Below, one piece after another: positions 39,421-48,379 of a stretch of 64,000 nucleotides of DNA. The notes beneath the pieces were generated by a model. It saw only the letters and a list, made by a program, of their open reading frames with translations, was not told where the DNA came from and made no database searches. A program made the position numbers and the translations under genes. The number at the start of each line of letters is the position of its first letter. Within the stretch, counting starts at the first letter, position 1. The stretch is from Bradyrhizobium sp. (lineage in GTDB: Bacteria; Pseudomonadota; Alphaproteobacteria; Rhizobiales; Xanthobacteraceae): assembly GCF_004799445.1 (NCBI RefSeq), contig NZ_SSNA01000059.1:62001-126000 (forward strand), in the 5' to 3' direction.

Positions 39421-39843
39421 CTACTGCGGGATCGGGAAGCGCTGCGGATAGCCGCCCATGTCCGACGGCGGGTTGAGCGGCTGGCGGTCGATCGGGCGAT
39501 TGTTGTTCTCGCGCGCGAACGATGGGTAGCCATTCTCCGGCGGAAACGCGTAGTCGGTGAATTTGCGGTCGCCGGGCAGTACCTCGACGCCGGCGTCAAG
39601 CCAGGAGCGCTTGGTGACGTAAATCCGGGTGTGCGGACCCTGCTGATAGGACACGTTGGGTCCGTTCGGCCCGTAGTAGTGACGGCCGCGGTCGTCATAT
39701 TGACGCTTGGCCTGCTGCTTCTGGGCGTTGGTTGGCGCCTGCGTCTGCGCACTGGCCGGCATCGTGTCGAAGCCGATCGCGACTAGGGCGACAGCGGCAA
39801 GCAGCACCGCCAGTTTGTTCGCAGCAGGAAGTTTGGGGGTCAT
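39421..39843 (-). CDS. Exported protein of unknown function
   Basis: 140 aa from the ATG at 39843, with GAGGATC upstream; the frame opens at 39984. An N-terminal hydrophobic stretch (LAVLLAAVALVAIGFDTMPASAQ) reads as a signal peptide. The mature part is Gln/Asn/Pro-rich with DRGRHYYGPNGPNVSYQQG, RIYVTKRSWLDAGVEVLPGDR and FTDYAFPPENGYPSF. I do not recognise a domain. It is likely a periplasmic protein restricted to this family of bacteria, and stands alone. Confidence 0.65.
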   Translation of the reverse strand: MTPKLPAANKLAVLLAAVALVAIGFDTMPASAQTQAPTNAQKQQAKRQYDDRGRHYYGPNGPNVSYQQGPHTRIYVTKRSWLDAGVEVLPGDRKFTDYAFPPENGYPSFARENNNRPIDRQPLNPPSDMGGYPQRFPIPQ

Positions 39844-40002
39844 CAGATCCTCATGGGGCGGGCAGGCCGCCATATTCGTTTCAGCGGCCATTCTAGCCGC
39901 AGGGCATGCCTTCACAAGGTCAATCGCGCCACACTGCGTCAGAATAATGCCGGAGCGGCGAAAAAGTCGCATGAAAACCAGCATCTTGGCTGGTGGCTCG
40001 AT

Positions 40003-40812
40003 TCAAAGCGGGCCGCGCAGCCGGGGATTTTCAGCGCCCATCAGCCAGTCCGTCGCGACGGCCGGCGCAGCAGCAGTGGCGCAGCCGCCGCGCCGCAGTT
40101 CGGCGCGGGCGAATAACTCGGCCAGTTTCGGCTCATTTCCGGCCGAGAGCAGCGTCAGCCGGTTCAGCATGCAACCGATCGCGGCCCGCCGCGCTGCCAA
40201 TCCGCTGGGCTGGCACGACCAGCCGGATAGTTGCAAGGCGGCATCGCCAAGACGTTTGAGAAAGCCAAGGCAGGACTTCGCGCCGCCCGGATCGTTGGTG
40301 AGCCGAAGCAGCGTCACCCGGCCGAACTTGCTGTCGACCACGCCGGCCGGCTCCAGCTCGCGCCCACCCCCGGCGTCCATCCGGGCGGCGATTTCGGCCT
40401 CCAACCAGGCTTCCGATGGGTTGAATTCCCCGCCGGGACGATAGATCTCAAGTTCCGCGACCGGCTTTTCGTCTTGCGGCCCCCAATGGAAAACGTCCTT
40501 GCGGCCGCCCTCGGGGTGTCGAAAAATCTCGTAAGTCTCTGATTTTTCATATAGATCAGGCGAGCTGACGGCAAAGGCCGGTCGCGAGCGCGATGCCAGA
40601 CTCCAGCCCGGTCTGGCGGCCGGTCCGACAGCCACGGCCGTAGGCAATTCGTCCCATAGATGCACGCCGACCATGCCAAGCAAGGCCAGCGCACCTACAT
40701 AGGCAATCAGGCGCGCCAGCGTGGCGCAGCATTCGTCGGCAAAGCTGGTCAGGGCCGGATGAATTCTCGCGTGGTAGTGTGGGTCGTCAGGGGTGGCCGA
40801 AAACGGTCGCAT
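40003..40812 (-). CDS. Single-pass membrane protein of unknown function
   Basis: 269 aa from the ATG at 40812; the frame opens at 40932. One transmembrane helix (LIAYVGALALLGMVGVHLWDEL) follows a cytoplasmic N-tail of about 35 residues. The periplasmic part contains FRHPEGGRKDVFHWGP, AELEIYRPGGEF, FGRVTLLRLTND and four or five Cys (KSCLGF, WSCQPSG, GCMLN, RGGCA) that could form disulfides. No known domain recognised. It is divergent from asd, about 140 bases away. Confidence 0.65.
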   Translation of the reverse strand: MRPFSATPDDPHYHARIHPALTSFADECCATLARLIAYVGALALLGMVGVHLWDELPTAVAVGPAARPGWSLASRSRPAFAVSSPDLYEKSETYEIFRHPEGGRKDVFHWGPQDEKPVAELEIYRPGGEFNPSEAWLEAEIAARMDAGGGRELEPAGVVDSKFGRVTLLRLTNDPGGAKSCLGFLKRLGDAALQLSGWSCQPSGLAARRAAIGCMLNRLTLLSAGNEPKLAELFARAELRRGGCATAAAPAVATDWLMGAENPRLRGPL

Positions 40813-40952
40813 CAGATGCCCAGGCGCCGCTGAGCGCCGAGGGGCGGGGCTCAGGTCCAACGTTGTCTTGACGGCGTTTCTCGCATAGAAGCGCTGCCTC
40901 TTCCCTTTCCACCGCGGATCGGGGCGGGGCATTTTTCTTCGGAGAGTGAACG

Positions 40953-41987
40953 ATGGGTTACAAAGTCGCGCTGGTCGGAGCGACCGGCAATGTCGGGCGG
41001 GAAATGCTCAACATTCTTGACGAACGCAAATTCCCGGCTGACGAGGTGGTGGCGCTGGCGTCACGCCGCAGCATGGGCGTCGAAGTCTCGTATGGCGACC
41101 GCACCCTGAAAGTCAAAGCGCTCGAGCATTACGACTTCAGCGATGTCGACATCTGCCTGATGTCGGCGGGTGGCGCGGTGTCGAAGGAATGGTCGCCGAA
41201 GATCGGCGCCGCCGGCGCGGTGGTGATCGACAATTCGTCGGCGTGGCGAATGGATCCGGACGTGCCGCTGATCGTGCCCGAAGTCAACGCGGATGCGGTC
41301 AAGGGCTTCGTCAAGAAGAACATCATCGCCAATCCGAACTGCTCGACCGCGCAGCTCGTGGTCGCGCTGAAGCCGCTGCATGACAAGGCGGTGATCAAGC
41401 GCGTCGTGGTCTCGACCTATCAATCGGTCTCGGGCGCCGGCAAGGACGCCATGGACGAGCTGTTTTCGCAGACCAAGGCGGTCTACACCAACAGCGAACT
41501 GATCAACAAGAAATTCCCCAAGCGTATCGCCTTCAACGTGATCCCCGAGATCGACGTGTTCATGGAGGACGGCTACACCAAGGAAGAGTGGAAGATGATG
41601 ATGGAGACCAAGAAGATTCTTGATCCCAAAATCAAGCTGACCGCGACTTGCGTGCGGGTGCCGGTGTTCGTCGGCCATTCCGAAGCCGTCACCATCGAAT
41701 TCGAAAATCCGATTTCGCCCGACGAGGCGCGCGACATCCTGCGCAATGCGCCGGGATGCCTCGTGATCGACAAGCATGAACCGGGCGGCTACGTCACACC
41801 CTACGAGGCCGCCGGCGAGGACGCCACCTACATCAGCCGCATCCGCGCCGATCCCACCGTGGACAACGGCCTGGTGCTGTGGTGCGTGTCGGACAATCTG
41901 CGCAAGGGTGCCGCGCTGAACGCGGTCCAGATCGCCGAATGCCTGATCAACCGCAAGCTGATCAGCGCCAAGAAAAAGGCGGCGTGA
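40953..41987 (+). CDS. asd: Aspartate-semialdehyde dehydrogenase
   Basis: 344 aa. The NADP-binding start is KVALVGATGNVGREML. The catalytic Cys lies in NPNCSTAQLVVALKPL, and the active-site His/Arg region is RVPVFVGHSEAVTIEFE. It reduces beta-aspartyl phosphate to aspartate semialdehyde, the branch point for lysine/diaminopimelate, methionine and threonine. dapF, another diaminopimelate gene, is 18 kb away. A palindromic, terminator-like element follows at once. Confidence 0.97.
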   Translation: MGYKVALVGATGNVGREMLNILDERKFPADEVVALASRRSMGVEVSYGDRTLKVKALEHYDFSDVDICLMSAGGAVSKEWSPKIGAAGAVVIDNSSAWRMDPDVPLIVPEVNADAVKGFVKKNIIANPNCSTAQLVVALKPLHDKAVIKRVVVSTYQSVSGAGKDAMDELFSQTKAVYTNSELINKKFPKRIAFNVIPEIDVFMEDGYTKEEWKMMMETKKILDPKIKLTATCVRVPVFVGHSEAVTIEFENPISPDEARDILRNAPGCLVIDKHEPGGYVTPYEAAGEDATYISRIRADPTVDNGLVLWCVSDNLRKGAALNAVQIAECLINRKLISAKKKAA

Positions 41988-41994
41988 AAGCAAG

Positions 41995-42090
41995 GTCGGT
42001 TCTGATTGAATCAGAACCGACGCTCTAATTTTTGTTTTGACGCGTTTTCTTCACGCGAACCGGTATCCACTTCGCTCGGAAACGCTTTAG
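41995..42090. repeat. Dispersed repeat with terminator-like hairpin after asd
   Basis: It begins with a 13-base inverted repeat (GTCGGTTCTGATT / AATCAGAACCGAC, 41995-42021) followed by GCTCTAATTTTTG, which could end asd transcription. It continues as TTTTGACGCGTTTTCTTCACGCGAACCGG..., a sequence I recall as a very common Bradyrhizobium intergenic repeat. A related copy in the opposite sense lies at about 48705-48782. Confidence 0.7.
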
Positions 42091-42107
42091 CAGGAGCCGG
42101 AACTGCG

Positions 42108-42662
42108 ATGACCGAGCAACCGGCTCCTTATCGGCCGAACCCGACGCTGAAGCGCGTCGAGAGCGGATTCGAGAGTGTGATCTTCAACAGCCGCTGGCTG
42201 ATGGCGCCGTTCTATTTCGGCCTCGTCGTCAGCCTGGCGGTGCTGTTGCTGAAATTCTGCATGCTGCTGTGGGAATTCATCGTGCATGCGCCGGGCTCCA
42301 AGGAGTCCGACATCATTCTCGGCGTGCTCAGCCTGATCGACGTGTCGCTGACCGGCAATCTGATCCTGATCGTGGTGTTTTCCGGCTACGAGAATTTTGT
42401 CTCGAAGATCGATCCCGGTGGCCATCCGGACTGGCCGGACTGGATGACCAAGGTCAATTTCGGCGGCTTGAAACAGAAGCTGCTGGCCTCGATCGTCGCG
42501 ATTTCCGCGATCCAGGTGCTGAAGGCGTTCATGAACATCGATACCGTGTTCGAACCCGGCAAGCTGGCCTGGCTGGTCGGCGTGCACCTGGTGTTCGTGA
42601 TCTCGGCGTTCATGCTTGCCCTGTCGGACCGCTGGAGCGGCGGCGACCACGGCGGCGAATAG
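42108..42662 (+). CDS. UPF0114 / YqhA-family inner membrane protein
   Basis: 184 aa from the ATG at 42108, with CAGGAG upstream; the frame opens at 42006 inside a repeat. Family features: ESVIFNSRWLMAPFYFGLVVSLAVLLLKF, IDVSLTGNLILIVVFSGYENFVSKID and KLLASIVAISAIQVLKAFMNI, with about four transmembrane helices. YqhA/UPF0114 proteins are conserved but of unknown function; the Arg and Tyr-Glu-Asn in membrane segments suggest a channel-like role. It converges on the carbonic anhydrase gene, the two stops being adjacent. Confidence 0.88.
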   Translation: MTEQPAPYRPNPTLKRVESGFESVIFNSRWLMAPFYFGLVVSLAVLLLKFCMLLWEFIVHAPGSKESDIILGVLSLIDVSLTGNLILIVVFSGYENFVSKIDPGGHPDWPDWMTKVNFGGLKQKLLASIVAISAIQVLKAFMNIDTVFEPGKLAWLVGVHLVFVISAFMLALSDRWSGGDHGGE

Positions 42663-43319
42663 CTATCCGCCGGCCTGCAGCATCTCCCTGACGCCGCGAA
42701 ACTCCTTCGCAGCCGGGTCGAGCACGAACAGCGAGCCCTCGGCGACGCCGAAATAGGCGCCGTGCAAATTGAGCTCGCCGCGCGCGACCGCCGCCTGCAC
42801 GAACGGAAACGTCGTCAGGTTCTCCAGGCTGCGGAACACGGCCGCCTTCTCGATCCGGACGGTGAAGTCAGCCATAGTCTCATGGTCGCGCTGCTCGACC
42901 TTCTCGCCCGGCTTGACGAACATCGACATCCAGCGGCCGATGAAGTCACCGGGCGACAGCGGCGCGTTATTGTCGATGAAGGCGCGGATGCCGCCGCATT
43001 GCGCATGGCCGAGCACCACGATGTGTTTGACGCGCAGCGCCCGGACCGCGTATTCGAGCGCCGCCGAAACGCCGTGCGCGCCGCCGTCCGGCGCATAGAC
43101 CGGCACCAGGTTGGCGACGTTGCGCACCACGAACAATTCGCCGGGGCCGGCATCGAAGATCACCTCCGGCGACACCCGGGAATCGCAGCAACCGATCACC
43201 ATCACTTCCGGGGCCTGGCCGCGCTCGGACAATTCGCGGTAGCGCGACTGCTCGGTCGGCAGCCGCTGCGAGGTGAAGGTTCGGTAGCCGTCAAGCAGAT
43301 GTTGCGGGAATGGGGACAT
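42663..43319 (-). CDS. Beta-class carbonic anhydrase
   Basis: 218 aa. The zinc ligands are Cys in IGCCDSRVSPE and His/Cys in VLGHAQCGGIRAF, with the Asp-Arg dyad in CDSRV. GGAHGVSAALEYAVRAL is the helix that follows in beta-class enzymes. It interconverts CO2 and bicarbonate, supplying bicarbonate for carboxylases. No signal peptide is present, so it is cytoplasmic. A cyanase partner, as in the cyn operon, is absent. Confidence 0.95.
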   Translation of the reverse strand: MSPFPQHLLDGYRTFTSQRLPTEQSRYRELSERGQAPEVMVIGCCDSRVSPEVIFDAGPGELFVVRNVANLVPVYAPDGGAHGVSAALEYAVRALRVKHIVVLGHAQCGGIRAFIDNNAPLSPGDFIGRWMSMFVKPGEKVEQRDHETMADFTVRIEKAAVFRSLENLTTFPFVQAAVARGELNLHGAYFGVAEGSLFVLDPAAKEFRGVREMLQAGG

Positions 43320-43383
43320 GCGAATTGCTAACCATAGGCTGCAAGCCGGAACAAGCCTTTCGGTCGAAAGCCTGAAATGTTAA

Positions 43384-43462
43384 AGCATGAGCCGCAACAG
43401 CGGGCACCGGTTTTTTCCGCGGGACAAACGTTGGACGCCTGCCCGAAGCTCATGCTCAAACA
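43384..43462. repeat. GCATGAGC...GCTCATGC palindrome
   Basis: Perfect terminal arms AGCATGAGC (43384-43392) and GCTCATGCT (about 43448-43456) enclose GGGCACCGGTTTTTTCCGCGG and end with CAAACAATAA. It resembles the GCATGATC...GATCATGC elements of Bradyrhizobium. Confidence 0.7.
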
Positions 43463-43538
43463 ATAAGCTGACGCCAAAATCGGCTTTGACGACGTCGAAC
43501 CGGCTTCGGCAAGCTCGCAATTCGAAGGGAACGAAACC

Positions 43539-44420
43539 ATGATCCGTCCGCGCCGCAGCCTTTTGTTCATGCCCGGATCGAACGCCCGGGTGCTGGAAAA
43601 GGCTCGCAACCTTCCCGCCGACGGCCTCATCCTCGATCTTGAGGATTCCGTGGCGCCGGAGGCCAAGGCGCTGGCGCGCGACCAGATCGCGGGCGCGATT
43701 GCGGCCAAGGGTTTCGGCAAGCGCGAGGTGCTGATCCGCACCAACACGACGGATTCGCCGTGGTGGATGGATGACATCGCGATGGCCGCCAAGGCGCGGC
43801 CCGACGGCATTCTGGTTCCAAAGGTTTCCAGCGTGGCGGATATCAAGACCATCGCCCGTTGCCTGCTTGATGTTGACGCCGATCCCTCGATCCGGGTCTG
43901 GACCATGATCGAGACCGCGCGTGCGGTGCTGCACGCGGAGGAACTCGCCGCCGCCTCGCGCGATGCCGATACGCGGCTGGCCGGCTTCGTCTTCGGGCCG
44001 AACGATATCTCGCGCGAGACGCGGATACGCATGCAGCCGGGCCGCGCGGCGATGCTGCCGCTGATCACGCACTGCATTCTCGCCACCCGCGCTTACGGCC
44101 TCGAGATTCTTGACGGACCCTTCAGCGATTTTAGCAATTTCAACGGCTTCGGGCAGGAGTGCACGCAAGCGCGCGATCTCGGTTTCGACGGCAAGACCCT
44201 GATCCATCCGGGCCAGATCGAGGCCTGCAACGCCATCTTCACGCCGCCCGAGGAGGAAGTCGCCTACGCCCGCAAGATCATCGCCGCGTTCGACCAGCCG
44301 GAGAACGCGTCGCGCGGCGCGATTTCGCTGGATGGCCAGATGGTGGAGCGGCTGCACGCCGACATGGCAAGGCGCACGATCGCGATCGCGGACTCGATCG
44401 CGGCGCTGGCCCGGCAATAG
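43539..44420 (+). CDS. HpcH/HpaI / CitE-like CoA ester lyase
   Basis: 293 aa. Family motifs are RSLLFMPGSNARVLEKA, DGLILDLEDSVAPEAK (Mg2+ and substrate Asp/Glu), RTNTTDSPWW, GILVPKVSS, MIETARAVLHAEEL and KTLIHPGQIEACN. This is the CitE-like branch, which includes malyl-CoA, citramalyl-CoA and mesaconyl-CoA lyases or thioesterases. The exact acyl-CoA cannot be told. No other genes of a CoA pathway are adjacent. It converges with a tiny membrane gene after 25 bases. Confidence 0.88.
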   Translation: MIRPRRSLLFMPGSNARVLEKARNLPADGLILDLEDSVAPEAKALARDQIAGAIAAKGFGKREVLIRTNTTDSPWWMDDIAMAAKARPDGILVPKVSSVADIKTIARCLLDVDADPSIRVWTMIETARAVLHAEELAAASRDADTRLAGFVFGPNDISRETRIRMQPGRAAMLPLITHCILATRAYGLEILDGPFSDFSNFNGFGQECTQARDLGFDGKTLIHPGQIEACNAIFTPPEEEVAYARKIIAAFDQPENASRGAISLDGQMVERLHADMARRTIAIADSIAALARQ

Positions 44421-44445
44421 ATGGATTGGTCCGCGATCCCGCGGT

Positions 44446-44574
44446 CTACCGGATCATGACCACGGCAAGCGGCGGGATCCCGCTCGCATCGTGCAGGCGG
44501 ATCAGGAACAGCGCCGCGACGGCGATCAGAATCGCCAGCGAGATATGGATCCAGGCGGAATGCGGGATTTTCAT
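44446..44574 (-). CDS. 42-aa single-pass membrane protein coupled to the DUF6455 gene
   Basis: The ATG at 44574 overlaps the upstream gene's TGA in an ATGA, which indicates translational coupling. The product is a short N-terminus (MKIPHSAW), one clear transmembrane helix (IHISLAILIAVAALFLI) and a short polar tail (RLHDASGIPPLAVV). No family is recognised. The overlap and the clean membrane segment make it more credible than a random short frame. Confidence 0.6.
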   Translation of the reverse strand: MKIPHSAWIHISLAILIAVAALFLIRLHDASGIPPLAVVMIR

Positions 44575-44984
44575 TTGTTCGGCGCCCGGCCCAGCTGTTC
44601 GATCGTCGGCGCGTTGAGGCAATATCCCTGATAGTGTTCGGCGGAGGTCCCGGCGGCGAGATCGCGGTCGCATTCGCGCTTGTTCTGGCACAGGGCGCAG
44701 ACGCGCTCCATGTCGTGCAACACCATGGGTTCGACGCGCGCCAGATCGGCCTGATCGATGCCAAGGGCCTTCAGCAGTTTCGGCAATTCATCCGCCGCAT
44801 GCGGCCCGTGACGTACCAATTCATTCAGATCGGCGGGCGAAACCCGCAAGTCGCCTGCGATGCGGTCGAACTCCGAGGTGTTGAGCTGGCGCAGCTCGCT
44901 GAGCTCCTGGCGGTGCTTGAGCCAGTCGCTGAAGGTATGGGTCAGTCGTTCGACGACGGAATGCGGCTTCTCTAAAGCAGTCAT
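44571..44984 (-). CDS. DUF6455-type small Cys-containing protein
   Basis: 137 aa from the ATG at 44984, with GGAGGTG upstream; the frame is open to 45635. The N-half (ELSELRQLNTSEFDRIAGDLRVSPADLNELVRHG) resembles DUF1127-type helices. The C-half has four Cys in CALCQNKRECDRDL and YCLNA that could bind a metal or form disulfides. I assign DUF6455 from memory of this layout. The function is unknown. It is coupled to the 42-aa membrane protein by an ATGA overlap. Confidence 0.7.
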   Translation of the reverse strand: MTALEKPHSVVERLTHTFSDWLKHRQELSELRQLNTSEFDRIAGDLRVSPADLNELVRHGPHAADELPKLLKALGIDQADLARVEPMVLHDMERVCALCQNKRECDRDLAAGTSAEHYQGYCLNAPTIEQLGRAPNK

Positions 44985-45061
44985 GGGACACCTCCGATCA
45001 TGCGCAATAGTGCATAAACGGGAGCGGTCCTCGTTGCGGTAGATCAAAGAAATGAGGCGGC

Positions 45062-45901
45062 TTAAGCCCCGAACCGCTCCGCCGCCCAGGCATAAAGGCT
45101 GCCCGGAACGGGAGCCGTGTTGCCGCGGCCCTTTGGCGAAATGTGGAACCCGATAATGTCGGGATCGCCGGTCAGCGCTGAGATGTCTCTGGGCTCGAAG
45201 AACAGCTTCGGCTCGGCATGCACGGCATAGAATGATTTCTTCGGCAGGGCGTAGCGAAGTTCGCCGGCTCGGCGGGCGAGTGCGGTCAGCGCCGCGGGGC
45301 CATAGATCGCGACGCGAACATCCGACAGCCGCCTGTAGCCGCGCAACTTGCGAAGCATGAATGTCAGGCGGTGTCGCAGCGCCAACCAGTCCGGCGTCAA
45401 TTCGTCCTGCTGGATCAGGGAAGCGAACGCCGCGACGATCGGATCGCCCGGGGGCAGATAGAGCACGGAATTGCCGAGTTGCCGCGGCCGCTCCCAGGCG
45501 AAATAAGGCTTTGCCGGATCGATCTCGACCGGCTTCTTCAGCAGCACGTCGGCGTCGAGCCACAGGCCCGCAGCGCGCGCCATCAGCCGCATCCGGAAGA
45601 AATCCGAGAATTGCAGCGTGGTCCAGTCGCGCCATACCCCATCGGGGCCGGTCGGGCGCAACCGTTCGGCGAAGCTATGCGGCAGGATCGCTTCGGCTTC
45701 GGCGTTGCCGACGCCGTCGGGCAACTGCGCCAGCGGATCAAAGCTGTAGACGGTGACCTTGTGGCCCATTGCCACCTGCGATCTCAGGCATAGAAGCCTG
45801 AGTGCATCGAGCGGGCCGTGCCAGAAGGTGACGATGTCGGGCCGCAAAGTGCTACGATCAAGCCCAGGCGCGCGCGGTCTTCGCCTTTTCCTCGTAGGCA
45901 T
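45062..45901 (-). CDS. GT32-like glycosyltransferase with DXD motif
   Basis: Up to 279 aa. The ATG at 45901 would overlap the leuD 3' end by 44 bases and adds a basic stretch. A TTG at 45850 (giving [10 protein letters not shown]) avoids the overlap. Sequence: [44 protein letters not shown] (DAD metal-binding motif) and a C-terminal IIGFHIS. This resembles the DXD sugar-binding region of capsular/GT32 glycosyltransferases. The acceptor is unknown. It follows leuD on the same strand. Confidence 0.7.
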   Translation of the reverse strand: MPTRKRRRPRAPGLDRSTLRPDIVTFWHGPLDALRLLCLRSQVAMGHKVTVYSFDPLAQLPDGVGNAEAEAILPHSFAERLRPTGPDGVWRDWTTLQFSDFFRMRLMARAAGLWLDADVLLKKPVEIDPAKPYFAWERPRQLGNSVLYLPPGDPIVAAFASLIQQDELTPDWLALRHRLTFMLRKLRGYRRLSDVRVAIYGPAALTALARRAGELRYALPKKSFYAVHAEPKLFFEPRDISALTGDPDIIGFHISPKGRGNTAPVPGSLYAWAAERFGA

Positions 45902-46463
45902 CGATCGAGGCCTTCTTCTCCATCGTCAGCCCGATGTCGTCGAGCCCGTTCATCAGGCAGTGCTTGCGGAACGGATCGATTTCGAATTTCACCGTGCCGC
46001 CGTCAGGGCCGCGGATTTCCTGATTGGCAAGATCGATGGACAGCGTCGCATTGGCGCCGCGTTCGGCGTCGTCGAACAATTTGTCGAGGTCGTCCTGGGT
46101 GACGCGGATCGGCAGAATGCCGTTCTTGAAACAGTTGTTGTAGAAGATGTCGCCGAACGAGGTCGAGATCACGCAGCGGATGCCGAAATCCAACAACGCC
46201 CATGGCGCGTGTTCGCGGCTGGAGCCGCAGCCGAAATTGTCGCCGGCGACCAAGACCTTGGCGTTGCGATAGGCCGGCTTGTTGAGGATGAAATCCGGGT
46301 TCTCGCTGCCGTCGTCCTTGTAGCGCTGTTCCGAAAACAGTCCCTTGCCGAGGCCGGTGCGCTTGATGGTCTTCAGATACTGCTTGGGGATGATCATGTC
46401 GGTATCGACATTGATGATCTTCAGCGGCGCAGCGACGCCTTCCAGCGTGGTGAATTTTTCCAT
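45858..46463 (-). CDS. leuD: 3-Isopropylmalate dehydratase small subunit
   Basis: 201 aa from the ATG at 46463, with GAGAAG upstream; the frame opens at 46556. Family blocks are [70 protein letters not shown] and a C-terminal [19 protein letters not shown]. With LeuC it isomerises 2- to 3-isopropylmalate. leuC lies 2.3 kb upstream on the same strand, separated by several small genes, so they are not a simple leuCD operon. Confidence 0.96.
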   Translation of the reverse strand: MEKFTTLEGVAAPLKIINVDTDMIIPKQYLKTIKRTGLGKGLFSEQRYKDDGSENPDFILNKPAYRNAKVLVAGDNFGCGSSREHAPWALLDFGIRCVISTSFGDIFYNNCFKNGILPIRVTQDDLDKLFDDAERGANATLSIDLANQEIRGPDGGTVKFEIDPFRKHCLMNGLDDIGLTMEKKASIDAYEEKAKTARAWA

Positions 46464-46632
46464 CGGTCGCACTTCTCGGTTGGAATTGACGATAGCCGTT
46501 TTACAGGCGTAGTTTATCGCGGATGTCGCCGGCGTTAAAGGCCAAATCGCGCGCATTCCGCGAAAGGGGGCACCGGTTTGCTTTGCAACCGAGCCTGCGC
46601 CATAGGCTTGCCTGACCCCGGCAAAGCAAGCC

Positions 46633-47031
46633 CTAATCGGCGTTCGCCTCGATCGCCGCCATGTCGTCGTCGGAGAGGCCGAAATGATGGCCGATCTCGT
46701 GAATCAGCACGTGGCGCACGATCCGCCCCAGCGCCTCGTCATGCTCGGCCCAGTAATCGAGGATCGGGCGGCGGTAGAGCCAGATCATGTTGGGCAGCCG
46801 CGCGGTTTCCTCATGGCTTCGATGCGGCAGGCCCACCCCGTGGAACAGGCCGAGCAGATCGAATTCGGTCGCCGCATCCATCTCGTCGAGAACTTCTTCG
46901 GTTGGAAAATCGTCGACACGAATGATCACGCCTTCGCACAGGTCGCGGAAGGTCTTCGGCAGGCGCGCCAGCACTTCGTGCGCCATGGCTTCCATCTCGG
47001 CGAGCGATGGGGCTTTTGCGGAGGTCCACAT
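46633..47031 (-). CDS. Zincin-like metallopeptidase family protein
   Basis: 132 aa, with AAGAGG before the ATG. The HExxH zinc motif is [17 protein letters not shown] near the C-terminus. The N-part ([24 protein letters not shown], then [15 protein letters not shown] and [13 protein letters not shown]) matches the small cytosolic metallopeptidase family formerly DUF1025. The active site is intact; the substrate is unknown. It lies between leuD and a divergent exported protein. Confidence 0.85.
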   Translation of the reverse strand: MWTSAKAPSLAEMEAMAHEVLARLPKTFRDLCEGVIIRVDDFPTEEVLDEMDAATEFDLLGLFHGVGLPHRSHEETARLPNMIWLYRRPILDYWAEHDEALGRIVRHVLIHEIGHHFGLSDDDMAAIEANAD

Positions 47032-47150
47032 CGAGCCTCTTTAGCGCGGGTCCCGGGGCCGTGCCTACCGGAAATCGGTTCGGCCTGCAGTTGACGTTGC
47101 CGCGGCAATCGGAGACCGTAGGCCGACAACGGGTTTGGGCGGGCGTCGGG

Positions 47151-47480
47151 ATGCGGATCAGGACAGCGGCAGTATCGGTGGCTTTCGCGGGGTTTTTTTC
47201 GCTGCTCGCGGCCGGAGCCGAAGCGCAGACCGCGCCGCAGGGAACGCGAACCGCGCAGGCTGCCCCAGCCGGCGAGCCGTCCATGCAGCCCCCGGTTCGA
47301 CGACCGCCGACGCGGCTTCGTATCTATCCGCGCTATCAGGCGGAACCCGACGGCGTCTATCCGCGGTATTTCCCCGGCGCGAACGCGGTGCGGGTATGCA
47401 ACGCGACCTATGTGCAGGAATACCGGCCAAGCGGCACGGTGATCGTGCCCCGCATGAGCTGCGTCTGGCGCCGCGGCTAG
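47151..47480 (+). CDS. Small exported protein with two cysteines
   Basis: 109 aa from the ATG at 47151; the frame opens at 47007. A signal peptide (AAVSVAFAGFFSLLAAGAEA) is followed by a Pro/Gln/Thr linker and a compact C-terminal part: RIYPRYQAEPDGVYPRYFPG, VRVCNATYVQEYRPSG and MSCVWRRG. The two Cys probably form a disulfide in the periplasm. No known domain. It is one of a group of small unknown genes between leuD and leuC. Confidence 0.65.
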   Translation: MRIRTAAVSVAFAGFFSLLAAGAEAQTAPQGTRTAQAAPAGEPSMQPPVRRPPTRLRIYPRYQAEPDGVYPRYFPGANAVRVCNATYVQEYRPSGTVIVPRMSCVWRRG

Positions 47481-47495
47481 GCGACCAGGCGTTTC

Positions 47496-47702
47496 TCAAC
47501 GCCTTCGCACGGCGCCGATCAGCAGCGCCGAACTGCCGTAGACGATGGTCGCCATGACCAGTTGCGTGAACGGGCTGGCGCTGCCGGGACCGCCGCCAGG
47601 GCCCTGGGAGGCGAGTGCCGCATCGGCGAAGAGCAACGCTGCGGCTGGCGTGAGGGCAACTGCGAAGTGCGATATCCCATGCGATTTTCGAGGTGAGGCC
47701 AT
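47496..47702 (-). CDS. 68-aa small membrane protein
   Basis: CGGGAG precedes the ATG. An N-terminal hydrophobic segment (FAVALTPAAALLFADAALASQ) reads as a signal peptide. A Gly/Pro-rich turn leads to a second hydrophobic segment (FTQLVMATIVYGSSALLIGAV) ending in RRR. The two-helix layout loosely recalls small pilin/TrbC-like proteins, but no family is recognised. It ends 15 bases from the convergent exported protein. Confidence 0.55.
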   Translation of the reverse strand: MASPRKSHGISHFAVALTPAAALLFADAALASQGPGGGPGSASPFTQLVMATIVYGSSALLIGAVRRR

Positions 47703-47946
47703 GACGATCTCCCGGGCGATCTTGCAGCAGATACGGATCGCAGCCCAGGCCGGTTTTGAATGATGGCGTGAAATGTTGCGGAGCGAAGTGGAACCGGATC
47801 GCGCGATGCGTATTCCTGTTCACGGCGCAGGTATTCATCCCACATTCAGGTCGTTCTCTCCAGTTTACGATCTGCGTCGCGGCAGGCGGTCGATACGATC
47901 AACCGCGTGGCACGAGCCTGACAAAATTGACCCAAGGGAGTTATCA

Positions 47947-48147
47947 ATGAAACTAACGAAGGTTCTGGGACTCGCTGCAGTTGGTGGGTTTCTGATGCTG
48001 GCGGCTCCGGCCGAGCGGGCCCAGGCGCTGTCGCTGGCCAATCCCGCCGCCGCTTCGGCGGTCCAGGAAAGTTCGAAGCAGGGCGTGACCGAAGTGCGTT
48101 GGCACGGACATCATCGGTGGCATCGTCACTGCTGGCGCTGCCGGTAG
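47947..48147 (+). CDS. 66-aa exported protein with His/Trp/Arg-rich tail
   Basis: A good ribosome site (AAGGGAG) precedes the ATG at 47947. A clear signal peptide (VLGLAAVGGFLMLAAPAERAQA) leaves a mature peptide of about 37 residues ending VRWHGHHRWHRHCWRCR, with 5 His, 4 Trp and 2 Cys. The tail could bind metal or interact with membranes. A strong terminator 60 bases downstream supports a real, separately transcribed gene. Function unknown. Confidence 0.7.
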   Translation: MKLTKVLGLAAVGGFLMLAAPAERAQALSLANPAAASAVQESSKQGVTEVRWHGHHRWHRHCWRCR

Positions 48148-48208
48148 TGAGCCCTCGCCGCCATCATCACGTCTACCGCTGAGGTTCGAGACGGTAGGCG
48201 AGATGAAT

Positions 48209-48236
48209 CAGGCGCCCGCTAGGGCGCCTGATTTTT
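48209..48236 (+). terminator. Terminator after the 66-aa exported protein
   Basis: Perfect 9-base-pair stem CAGGCGCCC / GGGCGCCTG with loop GCTA, followed by ATTTTTA. Confidence 0.88.
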
Positions 48237-48379
48237 ATCCAGATGCATCGTCTGCACGGCAAGCAATGCTGCCGTCCGGGTCTCTTGTCTTGACGCGCTT
48301 TTATCTTGACGCGGTCATGACGCGCCTTGCGCGCCAACCGCTACCGCCCGGGAATCAGGTCCGAAGGATGCGAAGCGTT

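Noticed and set aside
43380..44417. 345-aa minus-strand frame opposite the CoA ester lyase
   Set aside because: Antisense shadow; the plus-strand gene has all family motifs.
44985..45635. N-terminal extension of the DUF6455 frame
   Set aside because: It is out of frame within the glycosyltransferase gene. A clear ribosome site precedes the ATG at 44984.
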